28,256 bases of DNA from positions 1 to 28,256 of the forward strand of contig NZ_DAQC01000003.1 in NCBI RefSeq assembly GCF_002502735.1. Direction: 5' to 3'. Position numbers and translations under genes: made by a program. The notes below the pieces were generated by a model. That model saw only the letters and a list, made by a program, of their open reading frames with translations, searched no databases and was not told the DNA's origin. This document shows positions 14,894 through 21,160 of this stretch, in pieces. Each line of letters begins with the position of its first letter. Within the stretch, counting starts at the first letter, position 1. The stretch is from Methanoregula sp. UBA64 (GTDB taxonomy: Archaea; Halobacteriota; Methanomicrobia; Methanomicrobiales; Methanospirillaceae).

Positions 14894-14982
14894 ACCAGCA
14901 TTGGGGAAAAACACGCAATATACCTTTGCATGTGCTGCCGGCCCGGCAGGAGAGCGTTCCCGGCAATTTTGCACAAACAGAA

Positions 14983-14994
14983 CTGATATATATC
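14983..14994 (+). promoter_or_regulatory. TATA box before the zinc-ribbon gene
   Basis: TGATATATATCA is a clear TATA-like element about 30 nt before the GTG at 15017, predicting a very short leader. It is also palindromic. Confidence 0.45.
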
Positions 14995-15016
14995 ATTGGT
15001 ATAAATGTGAAGTCTG

Positions 15017-15256
15017 GTGATACATCTGACCGAACAGAAGACGTATACGGCAGGCCAGAAGGTCGGGCCGGGAAAGTACGTGTGCATTGACTGCGGGAAG
15101 GAGTATACGCTCGACAAGAGCGAGCAGGATCTCCGCAAGTGCCCGGCCTGTGCCTGCGAGGAATACCAGTGCTTCCCGATGACCCACATCCGGCCGGATA
15201 TCAAGACTCCCGAGGATGCGAAGAACCCGCCCAAACGCGGTAAGAGCTTCCAGTAA
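15017..15256 (+). CDS. Small zinc-ribbon (rubredoxin-like) protein
   Basis: A 79-residue protein, starting from GTG. It has a KVGPGKYVCIDCGKEY segment with Cys23/Cys26 and KCPACACEEY with Cys42/Cys45, enough for one zinc or iron site of the rubredoxin/zinc-ribbon type. Extra cysteines are Cys47 and Cys52. The tail is basic and polar (PEDAKNPPKRGKSFQ). No ATG is available in frame near the 5' end, and the nearest ATG upstream is closed by a stop, so GTG is the best start. Its place ahead of desulforedoxin, CMD and peroxiredoxin genes suggests a redox or metal-handling role, but function is not established. It is probably its own transcript: 144 bp separate it from the next gene, and a T-rich stretch follows its stop. 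Confidence 0.8.
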   Translation: MIHLTEQKTYTAGQKVGPGKYVCIDCGKEYTLDKSEQDLRKCPACACEEYQCFPMTHIRPDIKTPEDAKNPPKRGKSFQ

Positions 15257-15304
15257 TTTTCTTATTTTTCCGGCGAACGTACTGCCAGGTGAATGCAAAA
15301 GGAA

Positions 15305-15321
15305 CGCCCCGGACCGGGGCG
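15305..15321. promoter_or_regulatory. Perfect 17-bp palindrome upstream of the desulforedoxin gene
   Basis: CGCCCCGGACCGGGGCG is an 8+1+8 perfect dyad, about 80 nt before the desulforedoxin start. It is followed by two more CCGGG-rich copies (GATCCGGGG and GATCCGGGC near 15321-15347). A T-rich TATA candidate lies near 15258-15275, so the dyad may sit just downstream of the transcription start, as an operator or as a leader hairpin. Confidence 0.35.
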
Positions 15322-15400
15322 ATCCGGGGACCCGGGACGATCCGGGCGGAAACGCTCTTTTCCTGCCGATCCCCGAACCGTGCGGAGGAAGTGCCCAGAC

Positions 15401-15526
15401 ATGGTGAATGTTTCAGCAGAAGGGCAGGTTTTCGTATGCGAGATCTGCGGTAACGTGGTTGTGGTCAAGGAAGCCGGCGGCGGAGAACTGATCTGCTGCG
15501 GCGAACCCATGAAACTCAAAGAGTGA
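15401..15526 (+). CDS. Stand-alone desulforedoxin domain (41 aa)
   Basis: A 41-residue protein consisting only of a desulforedoxin-like domain, the N-terminal module of desulfoferrodoxin. Cys13 and Cys16 (CEIC), then Cys32-Cys33 (LICCGEPM), form the CxxC...CC set that holds an Fe(Cys)4 centre. The superoxide-reductase domain (His4-Cys iron) is absent, so this is an electron carrier rather than a superoxide reductase. The ATG at 15401 is supported by GGAGGAAGTG about 8-10 nt upstream; an upstream in-frame ATG at 15293 would add a Pro/Arg-rich tail that reflects the palindromic GC-rich leader. Genes for a CMD-fold protein and a peroxiredoxin follow closely, so it may feed electrons into peroxide removal. 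Confidence 0.88.
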   Translation: MVNVSAEGQVFVCEICGNVVVVKEAGGGELICCGEPMKLKE

Positions 15527-15548
15527 ATAAAAAAGGATGTGAAAGAAC

Positions 15549-15956
15549 ATGGTAGTAAAAAAGACAGCAGCAAAGAAACCCGTTGCAAAGAAAGCAACCG
15601 TAAGGAAAGGTACCGAAAAAGAGCTCAAAAACCTTGGAAAGAAGATCGGGAAAGTGCCGAAATTCTTCAAGGAGCTGACCGTGAACGACCCCGGGATGTA
15701 CGACCTCGTCATCAAGATGGAGGACCACATCTGGAGCGACGGCAAGCTCACGAAGAAGACCAAGAAGCTGATCGCAATCGCCATCGCAGCCTCGCTCCGC
15801 GACCAGCACGCGGTCCGGGCCCAGCTGATGGGCGCGGCAAATCTCGGGTGCACGAAGGCCGAGGTCGAGGAAGCGCTCAGGGTTGCGTTCCTGCTCGCCG
15901 GTATGCCGGCCTATGTGTACGGCAAGGCCCAGCTCGATGAAGTGATGAAGAAGTAA
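15549..15956 (+). CDS. CMD/AhpD-fold protein without the CxxC, Lys-rich tail
   Basis: A 135-residue carboxymuconolactone-decarboxylase family protein. The core is recognisable from KLIAIAIAASLRDQHAVRAQLMGAANLGCTKAEVEEALRVAFLLAG (about 73-118). In AhpD-type peroxidases this helix carries CxxC and a following His. Here the equivalent positions read DQHAVRAQ with no cysteine pair, and the only cysteine is Cys101, so thiol peroxidase activity is unlikely. The first 20 residues contain seven lysines and one arginine in an AAKKPVAKKATVRK pattern resembling histone H1 tails, which suggests nucleic-acid or acidic-partner binding. It sits 22 bp after desulforedoxin and 12 bp before peroxiredoxin, in what looks like one operon. 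GGATGTGA before the ATG is a weak ribosome site. Confidence 0.88.
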   Translation: MVVKKTAAKKPVAKKATVRKGTEKELKNLGKKIGKVPKFFKELTVNDPGMYDLVIKMEDHIWSDGKLTKKTKKLIAIAIAASLRDQHAVRAQLMGAANLGCTKAEVEEALRVAFLLAGMPAYVYGKAQLDEVMKK

Positions 15957-15968
15957 CCGGGTGCAGGT

Positions 15969-16613
15969 ATGACTGAAGAGACCTGTCCGGTTCTTCCGGC
16001 GCTTGGCGAGCCTGCGCCGGATTTCGAAGCTGATACTACGCAGGGCCCGATGAAACTCTCGGACCTTAAGGGGAAATGGGTGGTGCTGTTTTCGCACCCG
16101 GCCGATTTTACCCCGGTCTGTACAACGGAGTTCATGGCGTTTGCCGCGATCCACGACGAGCTTGCGGCGCTCAACGTGAAGCTTGTCGGCCTCTCCGTGG
16201 ACAGCGTGTCGGCACACCTTGCCTGGGTAAGAAACATCAAAGAGAAGATGGGGGTTGCCATCCCGTTCCCGGTGATTGCCGACTTAAACATGAAAGTGGC
16301 AAAGAAGTACGGCATGATCCACCCGGCGCAGAGTTCGACTGCGGCGGTCCGGTGCGTCTTCTTTATCGACGACAAGGGGATCCTGCGGGCGATGATCTAC
16401 TACCCGCTCTCGAACGGCCGGTTCATGCCGGAGATCATCCGGCTCATTAAAGCGCTCCAGACCACCGACCAGTTCAAGGTTTCGACGCCGGCAAACTGGC
16501 AGCCGGGCGACAAGGTGGTCGTGGCCCCGCCAAAGACCGCGGCCGAGATGGAGAAGCGAATGAGCGAGGGGTACGAGTGCAAGGACTGGTACCTCTGCTA
16601 TAAGAAGATTTGA
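15969..16613 (+). CDS. Peroxiredoxin, archaeal Prx6 type
   Basis: A 214-residue peroxiredoxin that reduces hydrogen peroxide and alkyl hydroperoxides. The peroxidatic cysteine is Cys51 in HPADFTPVCTTE, with conserved Arg128 in AVRCVFF. The extended C-terminus has two more cysteines, Cys204 and Cys210, in YECKDWYLCYKK; in characterised archaeal enzymes of this type the C-terminal cysteines serve in resolution. Length and the PANWQPGDKVVVAPP segment are standard for the Prx6 group. It is the last gene of the desulforedoxin-CMD-peroxiredoxin operon, starting 12 bp after the CMD stop. The likely reductant is a thioredoxin or glutaredoxin system such as the Grx-TrxR fusion in this window (inference). 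Confidence 0.95.
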   Translation: MTEETCPVLPALGEPAPDFEADTTQGPMKLSDLKGKWVVLFSHPADFTPVCTTEFMAFAAIHDELAALNVKLVGLSVDSVSAHLAWVRNIKEKMGVAIPFPVIADLNMKVAKKYGMIHPAQSSTAAVRCVFFIDDKGILRAMIYYPLSNGRFMPEIIRLIKALQTTDQFKVSTPANWQPGDKVVVAPPKTAAEMEKRMSEGYECKDWYLCYKKI

Positions 16614-16630
16614 GCGGGGCGGGACAATCA

Positions 16631-16685
16631 TTCCAGATCCATTTGGATAAGATAATATCGACTCATTCGGAATGGAGGTCTGGAA
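16631..16685. repeat. Imperfect inverted repeat at the start of the AT-rich island
   Basis: TTCCAGATCCATTT at 16631-16644 pairs imperfectly with AATGGAGGTCTGGAA at 16671-16685. It lies 18 nt after the peroxiredoxin stop, just where base composition falls. It may be a 3'-end hairpin of the operon or one edge of inserted DNA. Confidence 0.35.
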
Positions 16686-16786
16686 GTACCATCCATTTCT
16701 AGATCAAATAGTCCTCGTCAAAGGTTACGATAACCAAAGTTCTGAAGAAAGAAACCATTATTTTTGTAACGCGTTGATATGCCAAT

Positions 16787-17452
16787 ATGCTTGAGATTAA
16801 TTGGATATTAACGCAAAATTTTAAAGTTCTATTAGAATCATCTGCGTTGATATTGGGTTTAGTAAATGGCCTGATACTATTATGGACATTTTTACGAGAG
16901 CGACCCATTTTATTAATTGATCCAATCCATCCTGAGATATATCAGTGGTTTTTTGCTTTACCTCCGGGTCAATATCATGATCAGGTTACAAGGAGATTCG
17001 GATTTCTTATTTATATTGGAATTCGTAACAAAGGCTTGAGAGACGTCGCATTAAATTCGTGGCATCTTAAAATTAAATCAATTAATGGAAGATGGAGTGA
17101 ATTAGATCCTCTCACAATTCCAGATCCCCAAGTTACTATTGGTGATAATATCAAGATATATTCTGTTTTGGGGATAAAAAGTCCAAATTATGATGGAAGT
17201 ACTCTTATAAAGTCCGGTGATAGTATTGCAGGGTTTTCCTATTATAAATTCGAATGTTACGGTGATCCTAACTGGGATCCCATCATTAAAGAGCATAAAA
17301 TAAAAGGACAAATGGTTGTAACTGGTGTATTTGATAATAAAGCAAAAACCGAAATAACAATTTCGGAAATTTCATTAGATAAAGCAAAATTGGTGGTTCC
17401 GAATATTGATACTATGTACCAAGATACGGTTCCGATAATTGATAAGATGTGA
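16787..17452 (+). CDS. Unknown membrane-anchored protein, AT-rich
   Basis: A 221-residue protein I do not recognise. One hydrophobic helix lies at about 16-36 (LESSALILGLVNGLILLWTF), followed by RERP, so the bulk is probably cytoplasmic with an N-terminal anchor. The rest is soluble and beta-rich, with GFLIYIGIRNKGLRDVALNSWHLKIKSINGRW (about 71-102), reminiscent of single-anchor proteins with an immunoglobulin-like or stress-type domain, and VVTGVFDNKAKTEITISEISL near the end. Codon use is strongly AT-biased, unlike all neighbours, which suggests recent acquisition. A TATA candidate (CATTATTTTTG) lies about 30 nt upstream. Alternatives such as an antiphage or abortive-infection accessory cannot be tested from the sequence. 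Confidence 0.72.
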   Translation: MLEINWILTQNFKVLLESSALILGLVNGLILLWTFLRERPILLIDPIHPEIYQWFFALPPGQYHDQVTRRFGFLIYIGIRNKGLRDVALNSWHLKIKSINGRWSELDPLTIPDPQVTIGDNIKIYSVLGIKSPNYDGSTLIKSGDSIAGFSYYKFECYGDPNWDPIIKEHKIKGQMVVTGVFDNKAKTEITISEISLDKAKLVVPNIDTMYQDTVPIIDKM

Positions 17453-17594
17453 TGAATGTAAAAACTCGGTATGGGAACTGCGATACGTACAAATCGGTTA
17501 AGGGATTCCGGGAAACGGCACCCGATGCGTGGAGCCCGTGCCTACCCCCTCCTGTATCCAATAATTTTTCATCCCCCACCGCCAAGCATCATCT

Positions 17595-18221
17595 ATGCCG
17601 ATCAAAGTCCTCGCGTTCGCCGGCAGCCCGCGCCGGCACGGGAATTCCGAGACCCTCCTTGACTGGACGCTTGCCGCCATGGCTGCCGACCCGGAGGTTG
17701 CCGTCGAGAAAGTCCCGCTCACCGAGGCAAATATCAATCCCTGCCAGGGCTGCAATGCGTGCGAGAAACTCAACAAGTGCATCCGGCGGGACGGCATGGA
17801 TATTTACCACGACAAGATCGTGGATGCGGACTGTATCGTCCTCTCGTCCCCCGTCTTCTGCATGGGCCTTTGTTCGCAGGTAAAGATGCTCGTGGACCGG
17901 GCGCAGGTCTTCCGGTCCCGGAAGTACGTGCTCAAACTCCCGGTCGTTCCCCCGGAGCGCAAAGGCAGGCGCATGGGTGTGTTCCTGGCTTCGGCCGGCC
18001 AGACCTGGCCGTACGTTTTCGATGCACTGGTGCCGTCGGTCAAGTGCTTCTACCACGTGATCGAGATCAAAGACGCCGATATCCGGTACCTGATGGTAAA
18101 CGGCGTGGACGAGAAAGGCGCAATCCTGCAGCACCCAACGGCAAAGACTGATGCGGAGAAGCTCGGGAAGGCTGTCGTGGCGGAGCTCAAAGCCCGCCTC
18201 GCGGGAGGCGCCGGGCAATGA
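17595..18221 (+). CDS. Iron-sulfur flavoprotein (Isf family), first of a pair
   Basis: A 208-residue flavodoxin-fold iron-sulfur flavoprotein. The FMN phosphate loop is AFAGSPRRHGNSETLLD (7-23). The compact [4Fe-4S] motif is complete: Cys50, Cys53, Cys56 and Cys62 in CQGCNACEKLNKC. SSPVFCMGLCSQVKMLVDRAQ (about 83-104) is the second FMN region. In Methanosarcina, Isf accepts electrons from ferredoxin and can reduce oxygen or peroxide; this protein likely does similar chemistry in the cytoplasm. Its stop overlaps the start of the next gene by ATGA, and the two proteins are clear paralogues, so they may form heteromers. The preceding 140 bp contain no gene; an AATAATTTTTCA stretch about 30 nt upstream is a TATA candidate. 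Confidence 0.92.
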   Translation: MPIKVLAFAGSPRRHGNSETLLDWTLAAMAADPEVAVEKVPLTEANINPCQGCNACEKLNKCIRRDGMDIYHDKIVDADCIVLSSPVFCMGLCSQVKMLVDRAQVFRSRKYVLKLPVVPPERKGRRMGVFLASAGQTWPYVFDALVPSVKCFYHVIEIKDADIRYLMVNGVDEKGAILQHPTAKTDAEKLGKAVVAELKARLAGGAGQ

Positions 18222-18835
18222 CGGTCACGGTCCTTGGGATATCCGGCAGCCCGCACCGGCACGGGAACACCGAGACGCTCCTTGACAGTTTCCTGGACGG
18301 GGCCCGGTCGGCCGGGGCGGATGTGGAGAAAGTGGTGTTAAAGGATCTCAATTACACGCCGTGCCGGGGGTGTAATGCCTGCCACAAGACCGGGGACTGC
18401 ATTGTAAAAGACGATGCCCCGCCCCTGTTCGACAAGATCCTTCTTGCGGACTGCGTTGCGGTAGCTTCGCCGATCTACAGCATGGGGATCACGGCCCAGC
18501 TCAAGGGGTTCATTGACCGGGCCCAGTACCTCTGGTCGCGGAAATTTTTGTTAAAGACGCTCACCTTTTCCGAAGAACACAGCAGACGGCACCGGGGGAT
18601 CTTCATCTCCACGGCCGGGACCGACCGGAAGGATGTCTTCGACAGTGCGTTCCCGGCGGTTCGGGCCCTCTTCCACGACACGGGCTTTGAGTACGTTACC
18701 GAGGATAACATCCTTGCACGCGGCATGGACATCTCCAACGGGATCAAGAACCACCCGACCGCGTTAAAGGATGCGTTCGAGAAGGGCGTGCAGGTGGTGC
18801 GGGAGATGGAGAAGATCAAGAGTGAGGGTGCGTGA
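18218..18835 (+). CDS. Iron-sulfur flavoprotein (Isf family), second of a pair
   Basis: A 205-residue paralogue of the preceding gene, translationally coupled by an ATGA overlap. The FMN loop is GISGSPHRHGNTETLLD (7-23) and the cluster motif is complete with Cys49, Cys52, Cys55 and Cys61 in CRGCNACHKTGDC. ASPIYSMGITAQLKGFIDRAQYLW is the second FMN region. SAGTDRKD-type residues (STAGTDRKDVFDS) in the C-terminal half are typical of the family. The gene ends next to the second copy of the dispersed repeat. Role as for its partner: electron transfer between ferredoxin-type donors and oxygen, peroxide or other acceptors (family knowledge; substrate not determined). Confidence 0.92.
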   Translation: MTVTVLGISGSPHRHGNTETLLDSFLDGARSAGADVEKVVLKDLNYTPCRGCNACHKTGDCIVKDDAPPLFDKILLADCVAVASPIYSMGITAQLKGFIDRAQYLWSRKFLLKTLTFSEEHSRRHRGIFISTAGTDRKDVFDSAFPAVRALFHDTGFEYVTEDNILARGMDISNGIKNHPTALKDAFEKGVQVVREMEKIKSEGA

Positions 18836-18886
18836 GGGTAGCAGATATTTCATAAAAAAAATAGAAAGATTTTGGTTTGCGGTATG

Positions 18887-19054
18887 CCGCCCCCCTCTTG
18901 CGCCACCAGTCCCCCGAGGGGGACGGGGCGCAATTGCGATAGTGCCCTGTTACCTGCGTCAGGAGAATTCATGAATGAAGGTAATACCGTATTATTGCAA
19001 CCGGGGGATGCCCCAGCGGCGGGGGCGGAGGCTTGCCGGAGCCCCCAAGAGCGT
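18887..19054 (-). repeat. Dispersed palindromic repeat, copy B (about 168 bp)
   Basis: This copy is the inverted counterpart of 4256-4418. On the minus strand it begins with the exact 15-nt end ACGCTCTTGGGGGCT (at 19054) and keeps the shared blocks in the same order. Internal dyads are clearer here: TTGCGATAGTGCCCTGTTACCTGCGTCA-like sequence in the left half faces its imperfect complement in the right half, with a GAATTCATGAATG centre, and AGTCCCCCGAGGGGGAC forms a strong hairpin at 18907-18923. It lies between the convergent 3' ends of the Isf pair and the M50 protease, a typical site for a REP/MITE-like element. Small open frames across it on both strands are incidental. Confidence 0.75.
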
Positions 19055-19114
19055 AATTTTATTGATGTGGTCTTTGGAACAGAACACGGTCTGATTTTTT
19101 GCAATTTTTGTTAA

Positions 19115-19124
19115 TTAAAAAAAA
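19115..19124 (-). terminator. Oligo-T after the M50 protease
   Basis: On the minus strand a run of nine T residues starts a few nt after the stop codon, an archaeal T-tract terminator. Confidence 0.5.
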
Positions 19125-19127
19125 AGG

Positions 19128-19790
19128 TTAGATGGTAAAGAGATAGAACGACGCCACGAGGACACCGAACGCGGCAACGATGAGGGCAACAAAGACCGCC
19201 GGGTTCCAGGCCAGCACTTTCCTGCCGTCCAGCACGCTTATGGGGAGCATGTTGAAGGCCGCGAGCATCGCGTTCACCTGGAGCCCGATGAGGCCGACAA
19301 GGGCAACGATATTTGCCCCGACGCCCTGCGAGATCCCTCCGTACACGAGCAGGCAGGCAAACGGGATGCAGAGGATGAGGTTTGTGATCGGCCCCGCTGC
19401 CGAGACCTTCCCGTTTTCTTCCCGGGAGAGCATCCGCCCGTCAGAGCGCATATTGTAGATCACGGTCGCACCCGGTGCGGCAAAGACCACGCCCACGAGG
19501 GCTGCCATCGCGACTGCCACAAGGAGCATCATGTTGTCTTTCCGGAACTCCGCCCAGAACCCGTAGCGTATGGCGGTAAACTTGTGCGCCATCTCGTGGA
19601 GGATGAACCCGAAAAAGACCACCACGAGCGATATCCCGAAGTAGATCAGGGCCGTTAACGGGTTGACGTGGACGGGATTGAAGTTTAAGAATCCGCCGGG
19701 CGAGATGAAGATGATCGCAAACGAGATGGAGATGGCCATCCATGCGATAAAGAGGTCAGCTTCCTCGCGCCGGGTAATACGTTCGAGCAT
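19128..19790 (-). CDS. Membrane metalloprotease, M50 (site-2 protease) family
   Basis: A 220-residue polytopic membrane protein. The zinc motif HEMAH places His65, Glu66 and His69 within a transmembrane helix (LVVVFFGFILHEMAHKFTA). The third metal ligand is Asp188 in NMLPISVLDGRKV, the NxxPxxxLDG signature. About six hydrophobic segments are visible, with AAGPITNLILCIPFACLLV in the middle. It belongs to the short archaeal S2P group that cuts membrane-embedded substrates, often anti-sigma-like or regulatory proteins; the target here is unknown. Length is at the compact end of the family, with no PDZ or CBS domain. It is a single gene, divergent from chorismate mutase with about 100 bp between. 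Confidence 0.92.
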   Translation of the reverse strand: MLERITRREEADLFIAWMAISISFAIIFISPGGFLNFNPVHVNPLTALIYFGISLVVVFFGFILHEMAHKFTAIRYGFWAEFRKDNMMLLVAVAMAALVGVVFAAPGATVIYNMRSDGRMLSREENGKVSAAGPITNLILCIPFACLLVYGGISQGVGANIVALVGLIGLQVNAMLAAFNMLPISVLDGRKVLAWNPAVFVALIVAAFGVLVASFYLFTI

Positions 19791-19893
19791 GAAACCACCG
19801 GATCAGATAGGGAAGTATTATGTTATCTGTCTTCGCGTTATGCCCCCCGCACTTCATCATGTTTATCCGTGTTTCCTGCCATAGTACTCGTAC

Positions 19894-20193
19894 ATGACGC
19901 TCGAAGAGGTCCGGGCCGAGATCACCCGGCTTGATGAGGATATCATCCGGCTTATTGCCAAACGGCAGAGCTATGCAAAGAAGGTTGCAGACTTAAAACA
20001 CGCAGCGGGAATCGCGGTGCACGACAGCCAGCGCAAAAACGATGTGCTCGCCTATGTGATGGCGGAAGCAAAGGCAGAGCGCCTCGACCCCGCACCGATA
20101 AAAGAGATCTTCGAGATCCTGATCTCGATGAACGAGAAGGCACAGCGGGCGGCTCTCGGGGAAAAAGTGCCGCCTAAAAGGATTGTCAGGTAA
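19894..20193 (+). CDS. aroQ: Chorismate mutase, AroQ type, single domain
   Basis: A 99-residue all-helical chorismate mutase, converting chorismate to prephenate for phenylalanine and tyrosine. The AroQ pattern is visible: EVRAEITRLDEDIIRLIAKRQSYAKKVADLKH, with Arg7, Arg24 and Lys35 as substrate ligands, then HDSQRKNDVL with Arg47, and Gln84 in SMNEKAQ. The position after Arg47, Glu in the E. coli enzyme, is Lys48 here, a possible variation at the active site. It is not fused to prephenate dehydrogenase or dehydratase, and no other aromatic gene adjoins. The ATG start at 19894 is the only reasonable one. Confidence 0.93.
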   Translation: MTLEEVRAEITRLDEDIIRLIAKRQSYAKKVADLKHAAGIAVHDSQRKNDVLAYVMAEAKAERLDPAPIKEIFEILISMNEKAQRAALGEKVPPKRIVR

Positions 20194-20260
20194 TATCCGG
20201 TCTCCCCTTACCGGCGCCGGGAGGTTCGTGCGGTCCCTTCCGGATACTTTTTTTATACGC

Positions 20261-21052
20261 TTATTGTCTGGTTTTCTTCAGCTCGGCAAGGGCGATCTCC
20301 GGGTTATGGTACCGCGAGCGCTGTGCGGTCTTTGGCCCGGCCTGGATTGCCTGCGCCGGGCAGAGCTGGATGCACCCTACGCAGACCTCGCACCGGTCCT
20401 TCCAGACCGGCCGCCCTTCAACGAGTTCGATGTTATCCGCCGGGCAGATCGCCGCACAGGTCCCGCAGGAAGTACAGGCGTCACTGACCGTAAACTCCCG
20501 GGATTTTGTGCGGGCATGGGAGACAAACCACGGGTAGGCGATGGTGTGGATAAGGGAGCCGGCAAGCGAGCGGGGGAGGGGTTTGTGTTCGCTTTTCCCG
20601 ATGACGGAAACGATCTCTGCCAGCTGTTGTTTTGCTGCGGCAAACAGGTTGTCGCAGGTCTCTTTTGACAGGGGATCGTACATGAGGATGTAGTTCCCGG
20701 GCATCTTTACGGAAAAACCGGCATCGAGCCCCCGGCTGTCCTGTTTTTTCATCGCTGCATCCAGCTGACGGAGCGTTGGTTCGCTGCCGCTTCCGCCGTA
20801 GGTGACAACCGCAAAGGTGTACCCTGCCTGTGAACGGTCGAACCGGCCGGCAAACTCTGCGACCATCAGGGGCAGGCCGAGGAAGTACACCGGGCAGACA
20901 ATGCCCACCCGGTCGGCGACCGGTGCGATCTTTTGAGCAGCGGTAAGCGATGATAGTGGCACCAGTTCGCATTCGCCCAGTGCAGCGGCGATCTTCTTTG
21001 CAATGGCAAGCGAGTTGCCGGTGCCGGTAAAGTAATAGATCACGTTCTTCAT
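20261..21052 (-). CDS. EFR1-type flavodoxin-ferredoxin fusion
   Basis: A 263-residue EFR1-family protein. The N-terminal half is flavodoxin-like with the FMN loop YYFTGTGNSLAIAKKI (7-21) and FAVVTYGGSGSEPTLRQLD (80-98). The C-terminal half is a 2[4Fe-4S] ferredoxin: Cys193/196/199/203 in CTSCGTCAAICP and Cys221/224/227/231 in CEVCVGCIQLCP. It should move electrons between ferredoxin and an FMN-linked acceptor; no specific partner is known. I chose the ATG at 21052; a GTG at 21058 would add two residues. The gene ends about 65 bp from the chorismate mutase stop (convergent). It lies downstream of the thioredoxin-CcdA locus on the same strand with a 108-bp gap that includes a T7 terminator. Confidence 0.9.
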   Translation of the reverse strand: MKNVIYYFTGTGNSLAIAKKIAAALGECELVPLSSLTAAQKIAPVADRVGIVCPVYFLGLPLMVAEFAGRFDRSQAGYTFAVVTYGGSGSEPTLRQLDAAMKKQDSRGLDAGFSVKMPGNYILMYDPLSKETCDNLFAAAKQQLAEIVSVIGKSEHKPLPRSLAGSLIHTIAYPWFVSHARTKSREFTVSDACTSCGTCAAICPADNIELVEGRPVWKDRCEVCVGCIQLCPAQAIQAGPKTAQRSRYHNPEIALAELKKTRQ

Positions 21053-21152
21053 GGTCACCAGATCCCGTCAGGATTTTTAGAAAAGATCCCATTTTCGAGA
21101 TATAATAGGTTCCGGTACAGAAAGGAGCGGAAATTTTGGATATGCCCTTTTT

Positions 21153-21159
21153 AAAAAAA
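21153..21159 (-). terminator. Oligo-T7 after the CcdA-like frame
   Basis: On the minus strand the stop TAA is followed one base later by seven T residues, then A5 and GGGC. This is a clear stop-proximal T-tract. Confidence 0.5.
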
Positions 21160-21160
21160 G

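Noticed and set aside
18850..19114. Small open frames on both strands of the repeat between the Isf pair and the M50 gene
   Set aside because: The peptides come from the dispersed repeat, whose two copies differ by insertions that would break the frame.
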